64,000 nt of DNA from contig NZ_CP058554.1 of NCBI RefSeq assembly GCF_014109725.1, positions 5,022,001-5,086,000 of the forward strand. The letters are read 5' to 3'. The translations under genes and the position numbers were made by a program. Below are positions 8,675-16,295 of this stretch, one piece after another. The notes beneath the pieces are model-generated. The model did no database searches, was not told the DNA's origin, and worked only from the letters and a program-made list of their open reading frames with translations. This stretch comes from Comamonas piscis (GTDB taxonomy: Bacteria > Pseudomonadota > Gammaproteobacteria > Burkholderiales > Burkholderiaceae_C). Position 1 is the first letter of the stretch. Each line of letters starts with the position of its first letter.

Positions 8675-9460
8675 TCACTGCAACGGCACGGGTGCAGCGC
8701 CCAACCCGCTGCGCTGCATGAACTGCAACGCCGAGTCCACCGTCGCCGTTTCGATATGGCCAGCAAAGCGCTTTTCCGGCGGGTGGTCGTCAAAGGCAAT
8801 ATTGGCACGGGTCATGCGGCCGCCCAAACGGGTCATGGCACCAATGCGCAAATCGCTGGGCTGGTAGCGCTGAAGCTGCAACCAGGCCTGCGCCTGGCCC
8901 CGGTCATGCACGGTTTGCGGCGCCATCGCCTGGGCCAGCGTCTCCAAGGCCCACTGGTTGCTTTGCTGGTAGCGCTGGCTCCAGGGATAGGCCAGCATGC
9001 TGTAGCGCGGCTCATGCAGCTGCAAGGGTTGCACATTGGCCGACAGCGCCAGCAGCAACTGTTGCTGCACCGCCTTGGTGGGCACCAGCATCACCGCCTG
9101 GTAGCGCCACATATCGTCCAGAAAGAACTCTCCCAGCCCCTGGCGGTAGACATGCGATGCCGCCGTGCCGCAGTCATTGAGCTTGTGCACCACACGCCAG
9201 GCGCCAGTGGCCGATTTGTAGGCCCAGCCCATGTGCGAGTACTCCAGCTGGTACTTGCGCAAATCCTGCCCCTGGCGGCCCAGCAGCACCACCTGCGCAC
9301 CGCTGGCATCCAGCGCCTGGGCCACGTTCTGCGCCAGGTTCAGGCTTTGGCGCACGCTGTCGAGCGTGGGCTTTTGCGGCTCGCAGCTGCGTCCGGCTTG
9401 GGCGCCTGCAGCTGCCAGCAGTGCGGCGGCCATCAGGCTCCCGCGTAAAAACTTCAACAT
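8675..9460 (-). CDS. DUF2145-family secreted protein
   Basis: A 261-residue protein with a Sec signal peptide ending at about residue 22 (AAGAQA). The mature part matches the DUF2145 family as I know it: YSHMGWAYKSATGAWRVVHKLN near residues 75-95, then a conserved FFLDDMWRYQ and a C-terminal HPPEKRF segment. Function is not established; the spaced Cys and His residues might form a cysteine-hydrolase-like site, which is speculation. It is the last gene of a three-gene leftward group, 15 bp after the small secreted protein gene. Confidence 0.75.
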   Translation of the reverse strand: MLKFLRGSLMAAALLAAAGAQAGRSCEPQKPTLDSVRQSLNLAQNVAQALDASGAQVVLLGRQGQDLRKYQLEYSHMGWAYKSATGAWRVVHKLNDCGTAASHVYRQGLGEFFLDDMWRYQAVMLVPTKAVQQQLLLALSANVQPLQLHEPRYSMLAYPWSQRYQQSNQWALETLAQAMAPQTVHDRGQAQAWLQLQRYQPSDLRIGAMTRLGGRMTRANIAFDDHPPEKRFAGHIETATVDSALQFMQRSGLGAAPVPLQ

Positions 9461-9475
9461 GCGTATCTCCCGTTT

Positions 9476-9952
9476 TCACAAGCGCTCGTTGTAGAGCAGC
9501 GCTTTGCCGATTTCATTGGGGATATAGGCGATCACCTCACCGGCGGCCGATAGCAGCACGCCCGTGCCCACCACGCTGACCAGAATAGCCGTGCCCACGC
9601 TGGCCGCGCTGGCGCCCACGGCGCCGGCCGACAGCTCAATGCTGGCCGCTGCGCCATCCGATGCGCTTTCCAGCAGCCACACCGTGCCCTTGGCTGATGC
9701 CTGCACGCTTTTGACGATGAGCCGGGCGCCATCCACCGACAGTGCCACCGGCAGCGCGACCACGCTGGCAGATGCCCCCACCGAAGCCGCCGTGCCAACG
9801 ACCACCGACGCGATCGGCAGCGCAGACAACATCAAAGATGCATCGCTTTGTGCGCGGGCCGCCGGCGCGGTCGCCAGAGCCATCACCAGCGCCGTGCTGG
9901 CCAAGGCTGCTGCCGCGCGGCGCTGCCACTTGCTAGAGGTAAGACTGAACAT
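9476..9952 (-). CDS. small secreted hydrophobic protein of unknown function
   Basis: The 158-residue form starts at ATG 9950-9952, chosen because GGAG lies about 8 bases upstream and the protein then begins directly with a signal peptide (positively charged KWQRR, hydrophobic core, APAARA cleavage near residue 34). The mature protein is almost entirely Ala, Ser, Val and Gly, with long hydrophobic stretches and a conserved-looking C terminus IPNEIGKALLYNERL. I do not recognise a functional family. It lies between the YiaA-like gene and DUF2145 with short gaps, so co-transcription and a joint envelope role are likely. Confidence 0.7.
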   Translation of the reverse strand: MFSLTSSKWQRRAAAALASTALVMALATAPAARAQSDASLMLSALPIASVVVGTAASVGASASVVALPVALSVDGARLIVKSVQASAKGTVWLLESASDGAAASIELSAGAVGASAASVGTAILVSVVGTGVLLSAAGEVIAYIPNEIGKALLYNERL

Positions 9953-9993
9953 GGAGTACTCCCGTGTTGCTTGCTGCATCATCAGACCGGCGC

Positions 9994-10494
9994 TCACACG
10001 CGCTCCTGGGGCTGGCTCACATCCTGGTTGCGGGGCTCGCTGCGCTGGCTGCGGGCGCGGTAGAGGGCAGCGGCCAGGTCCGATTCATGCTTGTCGCGCA
10101 ACATCTTGGCCAGGGTGAAGGCGGTCGTGATCATGTACAACCAGCTCACCCCCAAAAATGCCTTGTAGGTCGGGTTGATGCCCATGTTCAGCAGGCCCCA
10201 GCCGGTCAGGCCCATGGCGATGCCAAAGCCGCCCCAAACCACAAAGCGCCACAGGGGGGTATCGCCGGCCGCTTGCTCGCTGTCCGCTTGCTTGTCCCGC
10301 ACAAACTTGGCCAGCACAAAGGCGGCAGACAGGCAGAACATATAGCCCATGACCATGAACGCCTGCTCCAGGTGTTGCCCAGGCAGCCAGGCCAGGCCGA
10401 CGGCGCACATCGAGACTGCAATACCGAATGAAATCCACACCTGGTATTGCCATGCACGGGTGTCACGCTGAACAGGGTTGAAGGCTTGAGACAT
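9994..10494 (-). CDS. YiaA/YiaB-type inner membrane protein
   Basis: A 166-residue protein with four predicted membrane segments arranged as two repeats, each ending in a lysine/arginine turn: FVLAKFVRDKQ near residue 70 and FTLAKMLRDKH near residue 135. This duplicated pattern is characteristic of the yiaA/yiaB family. The start MSQAFNPVQRDT at 10492-10494 was chosen because it precedes the first membrane segment; an upstream extension in frame is proline/arginine-rich and unlike the family. First gene of the leftward envelope trio. Function is unknown. Confidence 0.85.
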   Translation of the reverse strand: MSQAFNPVQRDTRAWQYQVWISFGIAVSMCAVGLAWLPGQHLEQAFMVMGYMFCLSAAFVLAKFVRDKQADSEQAAGDTPLWRFVVWGGFGIAMGLTGWGLLNMGINPTYKAFLGVSWLYMITTAFTLAKMLRDKHESDLAAALYRARSQRSEPRNQDVSQPQERV

Positions 10495-10707
10495 GGTGGT
10501 CGGAGCACCGGGGCCCCGCGTTGGTTGAACACGGCGCCATCTTGCAGGCAAGCCGGACCGTCAGCATCCCTGTTTAATGCCAGTAGCAGCTTTCCACAAA
10601 ACTAGTATCTCCAAGCAATACTTTTTAAGCGCTACGGCCGTCGTTGCAGCATCGTCTCTGGCCACGCTTCCGTGGCATGATCCAGGCACTCAAACCAAGA
10701 ACCAGAC

Positions 10708-10713
10708 AGGAGA
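10708..10713 (+). promoter_or_regulatory. Shine-Dalgarno site that sets a GTG start
   Basis: AGGAGA lies 5 bases before GTG 10719-10721. It supports GTG as the start of the E1 gene over upstream in-frame starts, which have no such site. Confidence 0.7.
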
Positions 10714-10718
10714 CCGCC

Positions 10719-13358
10719 GTGCGCCAGCCGCCCACCCATTTACCCAAAGCTCCCCAAGCCGACCCCGCCGAACTGGCCGAGTGGTGCGATGCCTTTGATG
10801 GCCTGCTGACCGCCTACGGGGCGGCCCAAGGCAAGGAGCAAGCCGGTGCCTTGCTGGATGCGCTGCTGGCGCATGCCCGCAAGCGCCATGTGCCCTGGAA
10901 GCCCTCGGGCAACACGCCCTACAGCAATACCATCTCGGTCGATGAGCAGCCACCCTACCCGGGCGATATCGAACTGGAGAAAAAGCTCTCGGCCATCCTG
11001 CGCTGGAACGCGCTGGCCATGGTCGTGCGCGCCAATGCCGCGCACGGCGAGCTGGGCGGCCACATTGCCAGCTATGCCTCGGCGGCCGATTTGTTCGAGA
11101 CCGGCTTCAACCATTTCTTCCGTGCCGACGATGGCCACCACGGTGGCGATCTGGTGTACTTCCAGCCTCATTCGTCGCCCGGCGTTTACGCACGCGCTTT
11201 TCTGGAAGGGCGGCTGGGCGAAGACAACCTGAGCCACTACCGCCAGGAGCTGGTCGCCGCCAGCCAAGGCATCCAGGGCCTCAGCTCTTATCCGCACCCC
11301 TATCTGATGCCGGAGTTCTGGCAGTTCCCCACCGGCTCCATGGGCATCGGCCCGATCAATGCCATCTACCAGGCGCGCTTTATGCGCTACCTGGCGCACA
11401 GGAGCCTGGCCGACACCGAAGGCCGCAAGGTCTGGGGCTTTTTTGGCGATGGCGAGATGGACGAGCCCGAATCCATTGCCGCGCTGACCCTGGCCGCGCG
11501 CGAGGGGCTGGACAACTGCATCTTCGTCATCAACTGCAACCTGCAGCGGCTCGATGGCCCGGTGCGCGGCAATGGCCGTATCGTCGATGAGCTGGAGGCA
11601 CTGTTCAGCGGCGCGGGCTGGAACGTCGTCAAATGCCTCTGGGGATCGGAGTGGGATGCGCTGCTGGCGCGCGACCACAGCCATGTGCTGGCCCGCACCT
11701 TTGCGCACACGGTGGATGGCGAGTTCCAGACCCTGTCGGCCAACGATGGCGCCTTCAACCGCGAGCATTTTTTCAACCAAAGCCCGGAGCTGGCCGCGCT
11801 GGTCGCCCACCTGTCGGACAGCGACATCGACCGCCTGCGCCGGGGTGGGCATGACCCCGTCAAGATCCATGCCGCGTTTGCCAGTGCCGCCGCGCACAGC
11901 GGCCAACCGACCGTGGTGCTGGCCAAAACGATGAAGGGCTATGGCATGGGCAGCATCGGCCAGGGCCGCATGACCTCGCACCAGCAAAAAAAGCTGGGCG
12001 CCGAAGACCTGCTGGCCTTCCGCGACCGCTTCAACCTGCCGCTGAGCGATGCGCAGGCCACCTCGGCCGCCTTCCTCAAACCGGCCGATGGCAGCGCCGA
12101 GATGCGCTACCTGCTGGCACGCCGCCAGGCGCTGGGCGGCTTTTTGCCAGCGCGCAAAGGCCAGGCCGCCCCCATCGCCGTGCCCGATCTGCGGGCCACC
12201 GCAGGCTTTGCGCTGCAGGCCGATGGCAAGCCGATGAGCACCACGATGGCCTTTGTGCGCCAGCTCGGCAACCTGCTCAAAGATGCAGAACTGGGCCCGC
12301 GCATCGTGCCCATCGTGGCCGATGAGGCGCGTACCTTTGGCATGGCCGGGCTGTTCCGCCAGGTGGGCATCTACGCGCCCTTTGGCCAGCTTTACCAGCC
12401 GGAGGACAATGCCTCGGTGCTGCTGTACCGCGAGCACAGCAGCGGCCAGATTCTGGAGGAAGGCATCAGCGAAGCCGGTGCGCTGTCGTCCTGGACGGCG
12501 GCCGCCACCAGCTACAGCACGCATGGCACGGCCATGCTGCCGTTTTTCATCTTTTACAGCATGTTTGGCTTTCAGCGCGTCGGCGATTTGATCTGGGCCG
12601 CTGCCGATCAGCGGGCACGCGGCTTTTTGATTGGTGCCACCTCCGGCCGCACCACCTTGGGCGGCGAAGGCCTGCAGCACCAAGACGGCAGCAGCCTGCT
12701 GAGCGCCTCCACCGTGCCCAACTGCAAAAGCTACGACCCCTCCTTTGCCGGCGAGCTGGCGGTCATCATCGACCATGGCATGCAGCGCATGCTGCAAGAG
12801 CAGCGGGACGAGTTCTTCTACATCACCGTCACCAACGAAAGCGTGGCCAACCCCAGCCTGCCGCCGGAGGCCCATGAAGGCGTCATCCGTGGCATGTATT
12901 TGCTACAGGCCGGCAGCGCGAACAGCGCGCGCCGGGTGCAATTGCTGGGCAGCGGCGCCATCATGGGCGAGGTGCTCAAGGCGGCCGCTATTCTGGAGCG
13001 CGACCACGGCGTGGCGGCCGATATCTGGAGCGTTACCAGCTATGCCGAGCTGGCCCGCGATGGTGAAGCCCAGCTGGAGCGCTGGCGCGGTGGCGCGCCC
13101 GCACAGCCCAGCTGGTTTGCACAGCAATTGGGCGCCTCACAAGGCCCCATCATTGCCGCCAGCGACTATGTGCGCGCGCTGCCTGAGCTGGTACGCGCCT
13201 ACCTGCCCACCGATGCCAACGGCCTGCCGCGCCAGCATTTCTACACCCTGGGGACGGACGGCTTTGGCCGCAGCGATTCGCGTGCAGCGCTGCGCCAGCA
13301 TTTTGCGGTCGATGCCGCCGCCATCGTGCAGACCTATCTGCGCAGCCAACAGGCCTGA
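10719..13358 (+). CDS. homodimeric 2-oxoacid dehydrogenase E1 component (AceE/MdeB-like), orphan
   Basis: An 879-residue thiamin-diphosphate enzyme of the homodimeric AceE type, which decarboxylates a 2-oxoacid and passes the acyl group to a lipoyl E2. Visible family segments are WKPSGNTPYSNTI near residue 65, DLVYFQPHSSPGVYARAF, the ThDP motif FFGDGEMDEP followed by NCNLQRLDGPVRGN, and AKTMKGYGMG. Start GTG 10719 has a good ribosome site. No E2, E3 or lipoyl-domain gene is nearby, unlike the main pyruvate dehydrogenase operon. Similar standalone genes include Pseudomonas mdeB, an E1 for 2-oxobutyrate beside methionine gamma-lyase; no such lyase is present here, so the true oxoacid is unknown. 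Confidence 0.85.
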   Translation: MRQPPTHLPKAPQADPAELAEWCDAFDGLLTAYGAAQGKEQAGALLDALLAHARKRHVPWKPSGNTPYSNTISVDEQPPYPGDIELEKKLSAILRWNALAMVVRANAAHGELGGHIASYASAADLFETGFNHFFRADDGHHGGDLVYFQPHSSPGVYARAFLEGRLGEDNLSHYRQELVAASQGIQGLSSYPHPYLMPEFWQFPTGSMGIGPINAIYQARFMRYLAHRSLADTEGRKVWGFFGDGEMDEPESIAALTLAAREGLDNCIFVINCNLQRLDGPVRGNGRIVDELEALFSGAGWNVVKCLWGSEWDALLARDHSHVLARTFAHTVDGEFQTLSANDGAFNREHFFNQSPELAALVAHLSDSDIDRLRRGGHDPVKIHAAFASAAAHSGQPTVVLAKTMKGYGMGSIGQGRMTSHQQKKLGAEDLLAFRDRFNLPLSDAQATSAAFLKPADGSAEMRYLLARRQALGGFLPARKGQAAPIAVPDLRATAGFALQADGKPMSTTMAFVRQLGNLLKDAELGPRIVPIVADEARTFGMAGLFRQVGIYAPFGQLYQPEDNASVLLYREHSSGQILEEGISEAGALSSWTAAATSYSTHGTAMLPFFIFYSMFGFQRVGDLIWAAADQRARGFLIGATSGRTTLGGEGLQHQDGSSLLSASTVPNCKSYDPSFAGELAVIIDHGMQRMLQEQRDEFFYITVTNESVANPSLPPEAHEGVIRGMYLLQAGSANSARRVQLLGSGAIMGEVLKAAAILERDHGVAADIWSVTSYAELARDGEAQLERWRGGAPAQPSWFAQQLGASQGPIIAASDYVRALPELVRAYLPTDANGLPRQHFYTLGTDGFGRSDSRAALRQHFAVDAAAIVQTYLRSQQA

Positions 13359-13438
13359 GTCCCTGCCCAACCGGGGGTGCGCAAAAAAGCCAAGCCAGTG
13401 TGCGCAGCCGCCCAGGCCAGCGCATAACTCCTGAATTG

Positions 13439-13484
13439 ATAGCTACCCGTGCTTTACCCACAAGCACCGGTAGCTATTTTTATG
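13439..13484 (+). terminator. long-stem hairpin repeat acting as terminator
   Basis: A 16-bp stem with one mismatch (13439-13454 against 13462-13477), 7-base loop, then TTTTTAT. It follows the E1 gene and fits a Rho-independent terminator. The GATAGCTA...TAGCTATTTTT form is a repeat I know from many Comamonadaceae intergenic regions. Confidence 0.7.
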
Positions 13485-13613
13485 CACTCTCTGCCGTCTG
13501 GCGCCTCACAGGCAGCGCAGTGGTTGCCCCAATACCGTCCGGCGCTGTGCATGCCAGTATCAGGGTCATGCGGCTGCCGCATTGAGACAACACCATAAAC
13601 ATCAGGAGACACT

Positions 13614-14819
13614 ATGCAACGCACTCGCCTGGCGCAAGCCTTGGCCACCTTGGGTCTGCTCGGCTTGACGGCCGCCATGGGTACCGCCCATGCGCAAGAC
13701 AAAGTCAAGATCGGCTACATCTCCGACATGTCCAGCCTCTATGCCGACGTCGAAGGCAAGGGCGGCGCCACCGCGATTCAGATGGCCATCGATGATTTTG
13801 GCGGCAAGGTGCTGGGCAAGCCGATCGAAATGCTGGTCGTCGACCACCAGAACAAGGCCGACATCGCTGCCAGCAAGGCCCGCGAGTGGATCGACACGCA
13901 GAACCTGACGATGATCTTCAGCGGCACCAACTCAGGCACCGCACTGGCGCTGGCCAAGGTGGCCGATGAGAAAAAGCGCGTGATGATCAACAACGGCGCC
14001 GGCACCTCGGCGCTGACCAATGAGGCCTGCACGCCTTACACCATCCATTACGCCTATGACACCGTGGCGCTGTCCAAGGGTGCGGCCGGCGCCATCGTCG
14101 AGGGCGGTGGCAAGAACTGGTTCTTTCTGACGGCCGACTATGCCTTTGGCCATGCGATGGAAGCCGATGCCACCAAGGTCATCAAGGCCAAAGGCGGTGC
14201 GGTTGCCGCGGCCGTGCGCCATCCACTCAATGCCTCCGACTTCTCGTCCTTCCTGCTGCAGGCGCAAAGCTCCAAGGCCCAGGTGCTGGCACTGGCCAAT
14301 GCCGGCGGCGACACCATCAACGCCATCAAGGCCGCCAAGGAATTCGGCATCGACAAGACGATGAAGATCGCCCCGCTGCTGGTCTTCTACAGCGACATCC
14401 ACAGCCTGGGCCTGAAGAACACCGCTGGCATGCAGTTCGTCACCAGCTGGTACTGGGACATGAATGACGCATCGCGCAAGTTTGCCGATGCCTACATGAA
14501 GAAAACCCAGCGCCGCCCCACCGAAATCCAGGCCGCGGACTACTCGGCCACGATGAACTACCTCAAGGCCGTGCAGGCCGCCGGCACCACCGATGCCGAC
14601 AAGGTGATGGAGACCTGGCGCGGTATGAAGATGGACGACTTCTTTGGCTCGGGCACCCTGCGCGCCGACGGCAGCTACATCCATGACATGTACCTGGTCC
14701 AGGTCAAGACCCCGCAGGAATCCAAGGGCACCTGGGACTACTACAAGATCGTCAAGAAGCTGCCGGGCGAGGAGGTGTTCACCACCAAGGAAGAAACCAA
14801 GTGCGCGCTGTGGAAGTGA
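13614..14819 (+). CDS. periplasmic receptor of a branched-chain amino acid type ABC transporter
   Basis: A 401-residue type I periplasmic binding protein (LivK-like). It has a Sec signal peptide with cleavage near AHA-QD at about residue 27. The mature part starts with VKIGYISDMSSLYADVEGKGGATAIQMAIDDFGGKVLGK, a classical opening of this family. An AGGAG site precedes ATG 13614. No permease or ATPase genes adjoin it, so it must share a transporter encoded elsewhere. Ligands of related proteins range from branched-chain amino acids to aromatic acids and amides; the ligand here is open. A terminator follows. Confidence 0.9.
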   Translation: MQRTRLAQALATLGLLGLTAAMGTAHAQDKVKIGYISDMSSLYADVEGKGGATAIQMAIDDFGGKVLGKPIEMLVVDHQNKADIAASKAREWIDTQNLTMIFSGTNSGTALALAKVADEKKRVMINNGAGTSALTNEACTPYTIHYAYDTVALSKGAAGAIVEGGGKNWFFLTADYAFGHAMEADATKVIKAKGGAVAAAVRHPLNASDFSSFLLQAQSSKAQVLALANAGGDTINAIKAAKEFGIDKTMKIAPLLVFYSDIHSLGLKNTAGMQFVTSWYWDMNDASRKFADAYMKKTQRRPTEIQAADYSATMNYLKAVQAAGTTDADKVMETWRGMKMDDFFGSGTLRADGSYIHDMYLVQVKTPQESKGTWDYYKIVKKLPGEEVFTTKEETKCALWK

Positions 14820-14844
14820 TCTGACGCGACCTGCCCAACCCACG

Positions 14845-14871
14845 ATGCCTGGCGATGCCAGGCATTTTTCT
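14845..14871 (+). terminator. Rho-independent terminator after the receptor gene
   Basis: Perfect 9-bp inverted repeat ATGCCTGGC / GCCAGGCAT with a 3-base loop, followed by TTTTC on the plus strand. Confidence 0.8.
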
Positions 14872-14970
14872 TGCATGAACGCTGCGGCCCCAAGGAGCTA
14901 CAAGCCTTGTCACAGGCTGTTTTTTATCGTCCCCCATAATGGGCCTGCCATCCGCAGAAAAGGAAATCCT

Positions 14971-15879
14971 ATGTCCCAGACTCCCAGCAATGCCGATTTC
15001 GACTCCCTTCTCCCGGGCCGCGCCACCTTGGCCGGCAGCACCCGCCGCAGCGCCCTGCAAATGGCGCTGGGCGTAGGCTACGCCGCAGCAGCCGTACCGG
15101 TGATGGCGCAGACGGCCATCAAGACGCCGGATGCCGGCCTGACCGCCGGCACCATCCAGTACACGGTCGATGGCTTCCAGGTCAGCGCTTACCGCGCAGC
15201 GCCTGCTGGCAAATCCAACCTGCCGGTGGTTCTGGTGATCCAGGAAATCTTTGGCGTACATGACTACATCGCTGACACCTGCCGCCGCCTGGCCCAGATG
15301 GGCTACCTGGCGATAGCGCCCGAGCTGTTTGCCCGCCAGGGCGATCCGCGCAAGTACACCGAAATCAGCCAGCTGCAAAGCGAGCTGGTCAGCAAGGTGC
15401 CCGATGCCCAGGTCATCAAGGACCTGGACGCCACCCTGGCATGGGCCAAGGACAACGGCGGTGACACCAGCCGCGCCGGTATCACCGGTTTCTGCTGGGG
15501 CGGTCGCATCACCTGGCTGTATGCCGCCACCGGCAAGGTCAAGGCTGGTGTCGCCTGGTATGGCCGCCTGCAAGGCGCTGCCAGCGAGCTGCAGCCCAAG
15601 CACCCGATTGACCTCAGCAGCGCGCTCAAGGCGCCCGTGCTGGGCCTCTACGGTGGCAAGGACCAGGGCATTCCGCTGGAGTCGGTCGAAGCGATGAAGC
15701 AAAGCCTGCAAAAGGCCGGTGCCGCTGGCAATGCCGCTGCTGCGGCGTCGAGCTTCCATGTCTACCCGGAAGCCGGCCACGCCTTCCATGCCGACTACCG
15801 CCCCAGCTACCGCAAGGATGCGGCCGATGACGGCTGGAAGCGCATGCAGGATTGGCTCAAGGCGCATGGCGTCATCTAA
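14971..15879 (+). CDS. dienelactone hydrolase family protein, probably exported
   Basis: A 302-residue alpha/beta hydrolase of the dienelactone hydrolase family. The nucleophile is Cys175 in GFCWGG; the acid is in YGGKDQGIP and the base in GHAFHADYR, completing a Cys-Asp-His triad. The N terminus has TRRSALQMALGVGYAAAAVPVMA near residues 28-47, which resembles a twin-arginine signal, so the mature enzyme is probably periplasmic; classical ClcD is cytosolic. Start ATG 14971 follows AAGGAAA. It stands alone between two terminators and no chlorocatechol genes are nearby, so the natural ester or lactone is unknown. Confidence 0.88.
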   Translation: MSQTPSNADFDSLLPGRATLAGSTRRSALQMALGVGYAAAAVPVMAQTAIKTPDAGLTAGTIQYTVDGFQVSAYRAAPAGKSNLPVVLVIQEIFGVHDYIADTCRRLAQMGYLAIAPELFARQGDPRKYTEISQLQSELVSKVPDAQVIKDLDATLAWAKDNGGDTSRAGITGFCWGGRITWLYAATGKVKAGVAWYGRLQGAASELQPKHPIDLSSALKAPVLGLYGGKDQGIPLESVEAMKQSLQKAGAAGNAAAAASSFHVYPEAGHAFHADYRPSYRKDAADDGWKRMQDWLKAHGVI

Positions 15880-15904
15880 AGCCTGATCCGCGGCTCAGCA
15901 AGAC

Positions 15905-15946
15905 AAAACCCCTGCCAGTGCTACATGCACTGGCAGGGGTTTTTTA
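15905..15946. terminator. strong bidirectional terminator
   Basis: A 16-bp perfect stem (15905-15920 and 15928-15943) with a 7-base loop, A-run on the left and T-run on the right. It separates the convergent dienelactone hydrolase and DUF333 genes and can stop transcription from both sides. Confidence 0.85.
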
Positions 15947-15973
15947 CGTTCCGCTGCGGCCCGTCGGAAGGCT

Positions 15974-16267
15974 TTAGTTCGAGGGGTTGTCGCGCCAGAA
16001 CAGGTCCCAGGGGTCCATTTCCTTGCCGTCGGGGAAGCGGCACAAGGTGTTCTTGCCCTTGGGCGTGTTGAGGATGGCGCCACCCATCTGCACGCAGTAG
16101 GCCGATGCGGGGCTGCGCGGCCCGGCATAGACGGTGGCGCGTGTGAAAGCCTCCTTCTCTTCAGGGTCATGCAGCGGCTTGAGGCCCGAAGTACTGGTGC
16201 AGGCGGCCAGGGCGGACACGGCCACCAGGGCTGCCACGCTTTTGTACAGAATCGTTAGAGAGGTCAT
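15974..16267 (-). CDS. DUF333-type small lipoprotein
   Basis: A 97-residue protein. Its signal peptide ends in the lipobox LAAC at residues 20-23, so it is predicted to be lipidated at Cys23. The mature part contains the DUF333 pattern: PASAYCVQMGGAI, then LCRFPDGKEMDPWDLF, with the two cysteines expected to pair. The usual third Cys after DGK is replaced by Met. The family is described as hemolysin-inhibitor-like without firm function. It lies 28 bp after the acyltransferase stop, on the same strand, and may be co-transcribed. Confidence 0.8.
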   Translation of the reverse strand: MTSLTILYKSVAALVAVSALAACTSTSGLKPLHDPEEKEAFTRATVYAGPRSPASAYCVQMGGAILNTPKGKNTLCRFPDGKEMDPWDLFWRDNPSN

Positions 16268-16295
16268 CACAAAGCCATTCGTTGTCCAGCCTGCA

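Noticed and set aside
8670..8675. Missing terminator between the convergent GGDEF and DUF2145 genes
   Set aside because: Only 4 bp separate the stops and no hairpin is seen; overlapping convergent ends are common and not evidence of anything unusual.
10644..10718. Upstream ATG starts for the E1 gene
   Set aside because: They lack a ribosome site and add residues unlike the family, whereas GTG 10719 has AGGAGA at good spacing.
10740..12875. A 711-codon minus-strand frame opposite the E1 gene
   Set aside because: It is antisense to a clearly conserved enzyme and shows no ribosome site or family motif.
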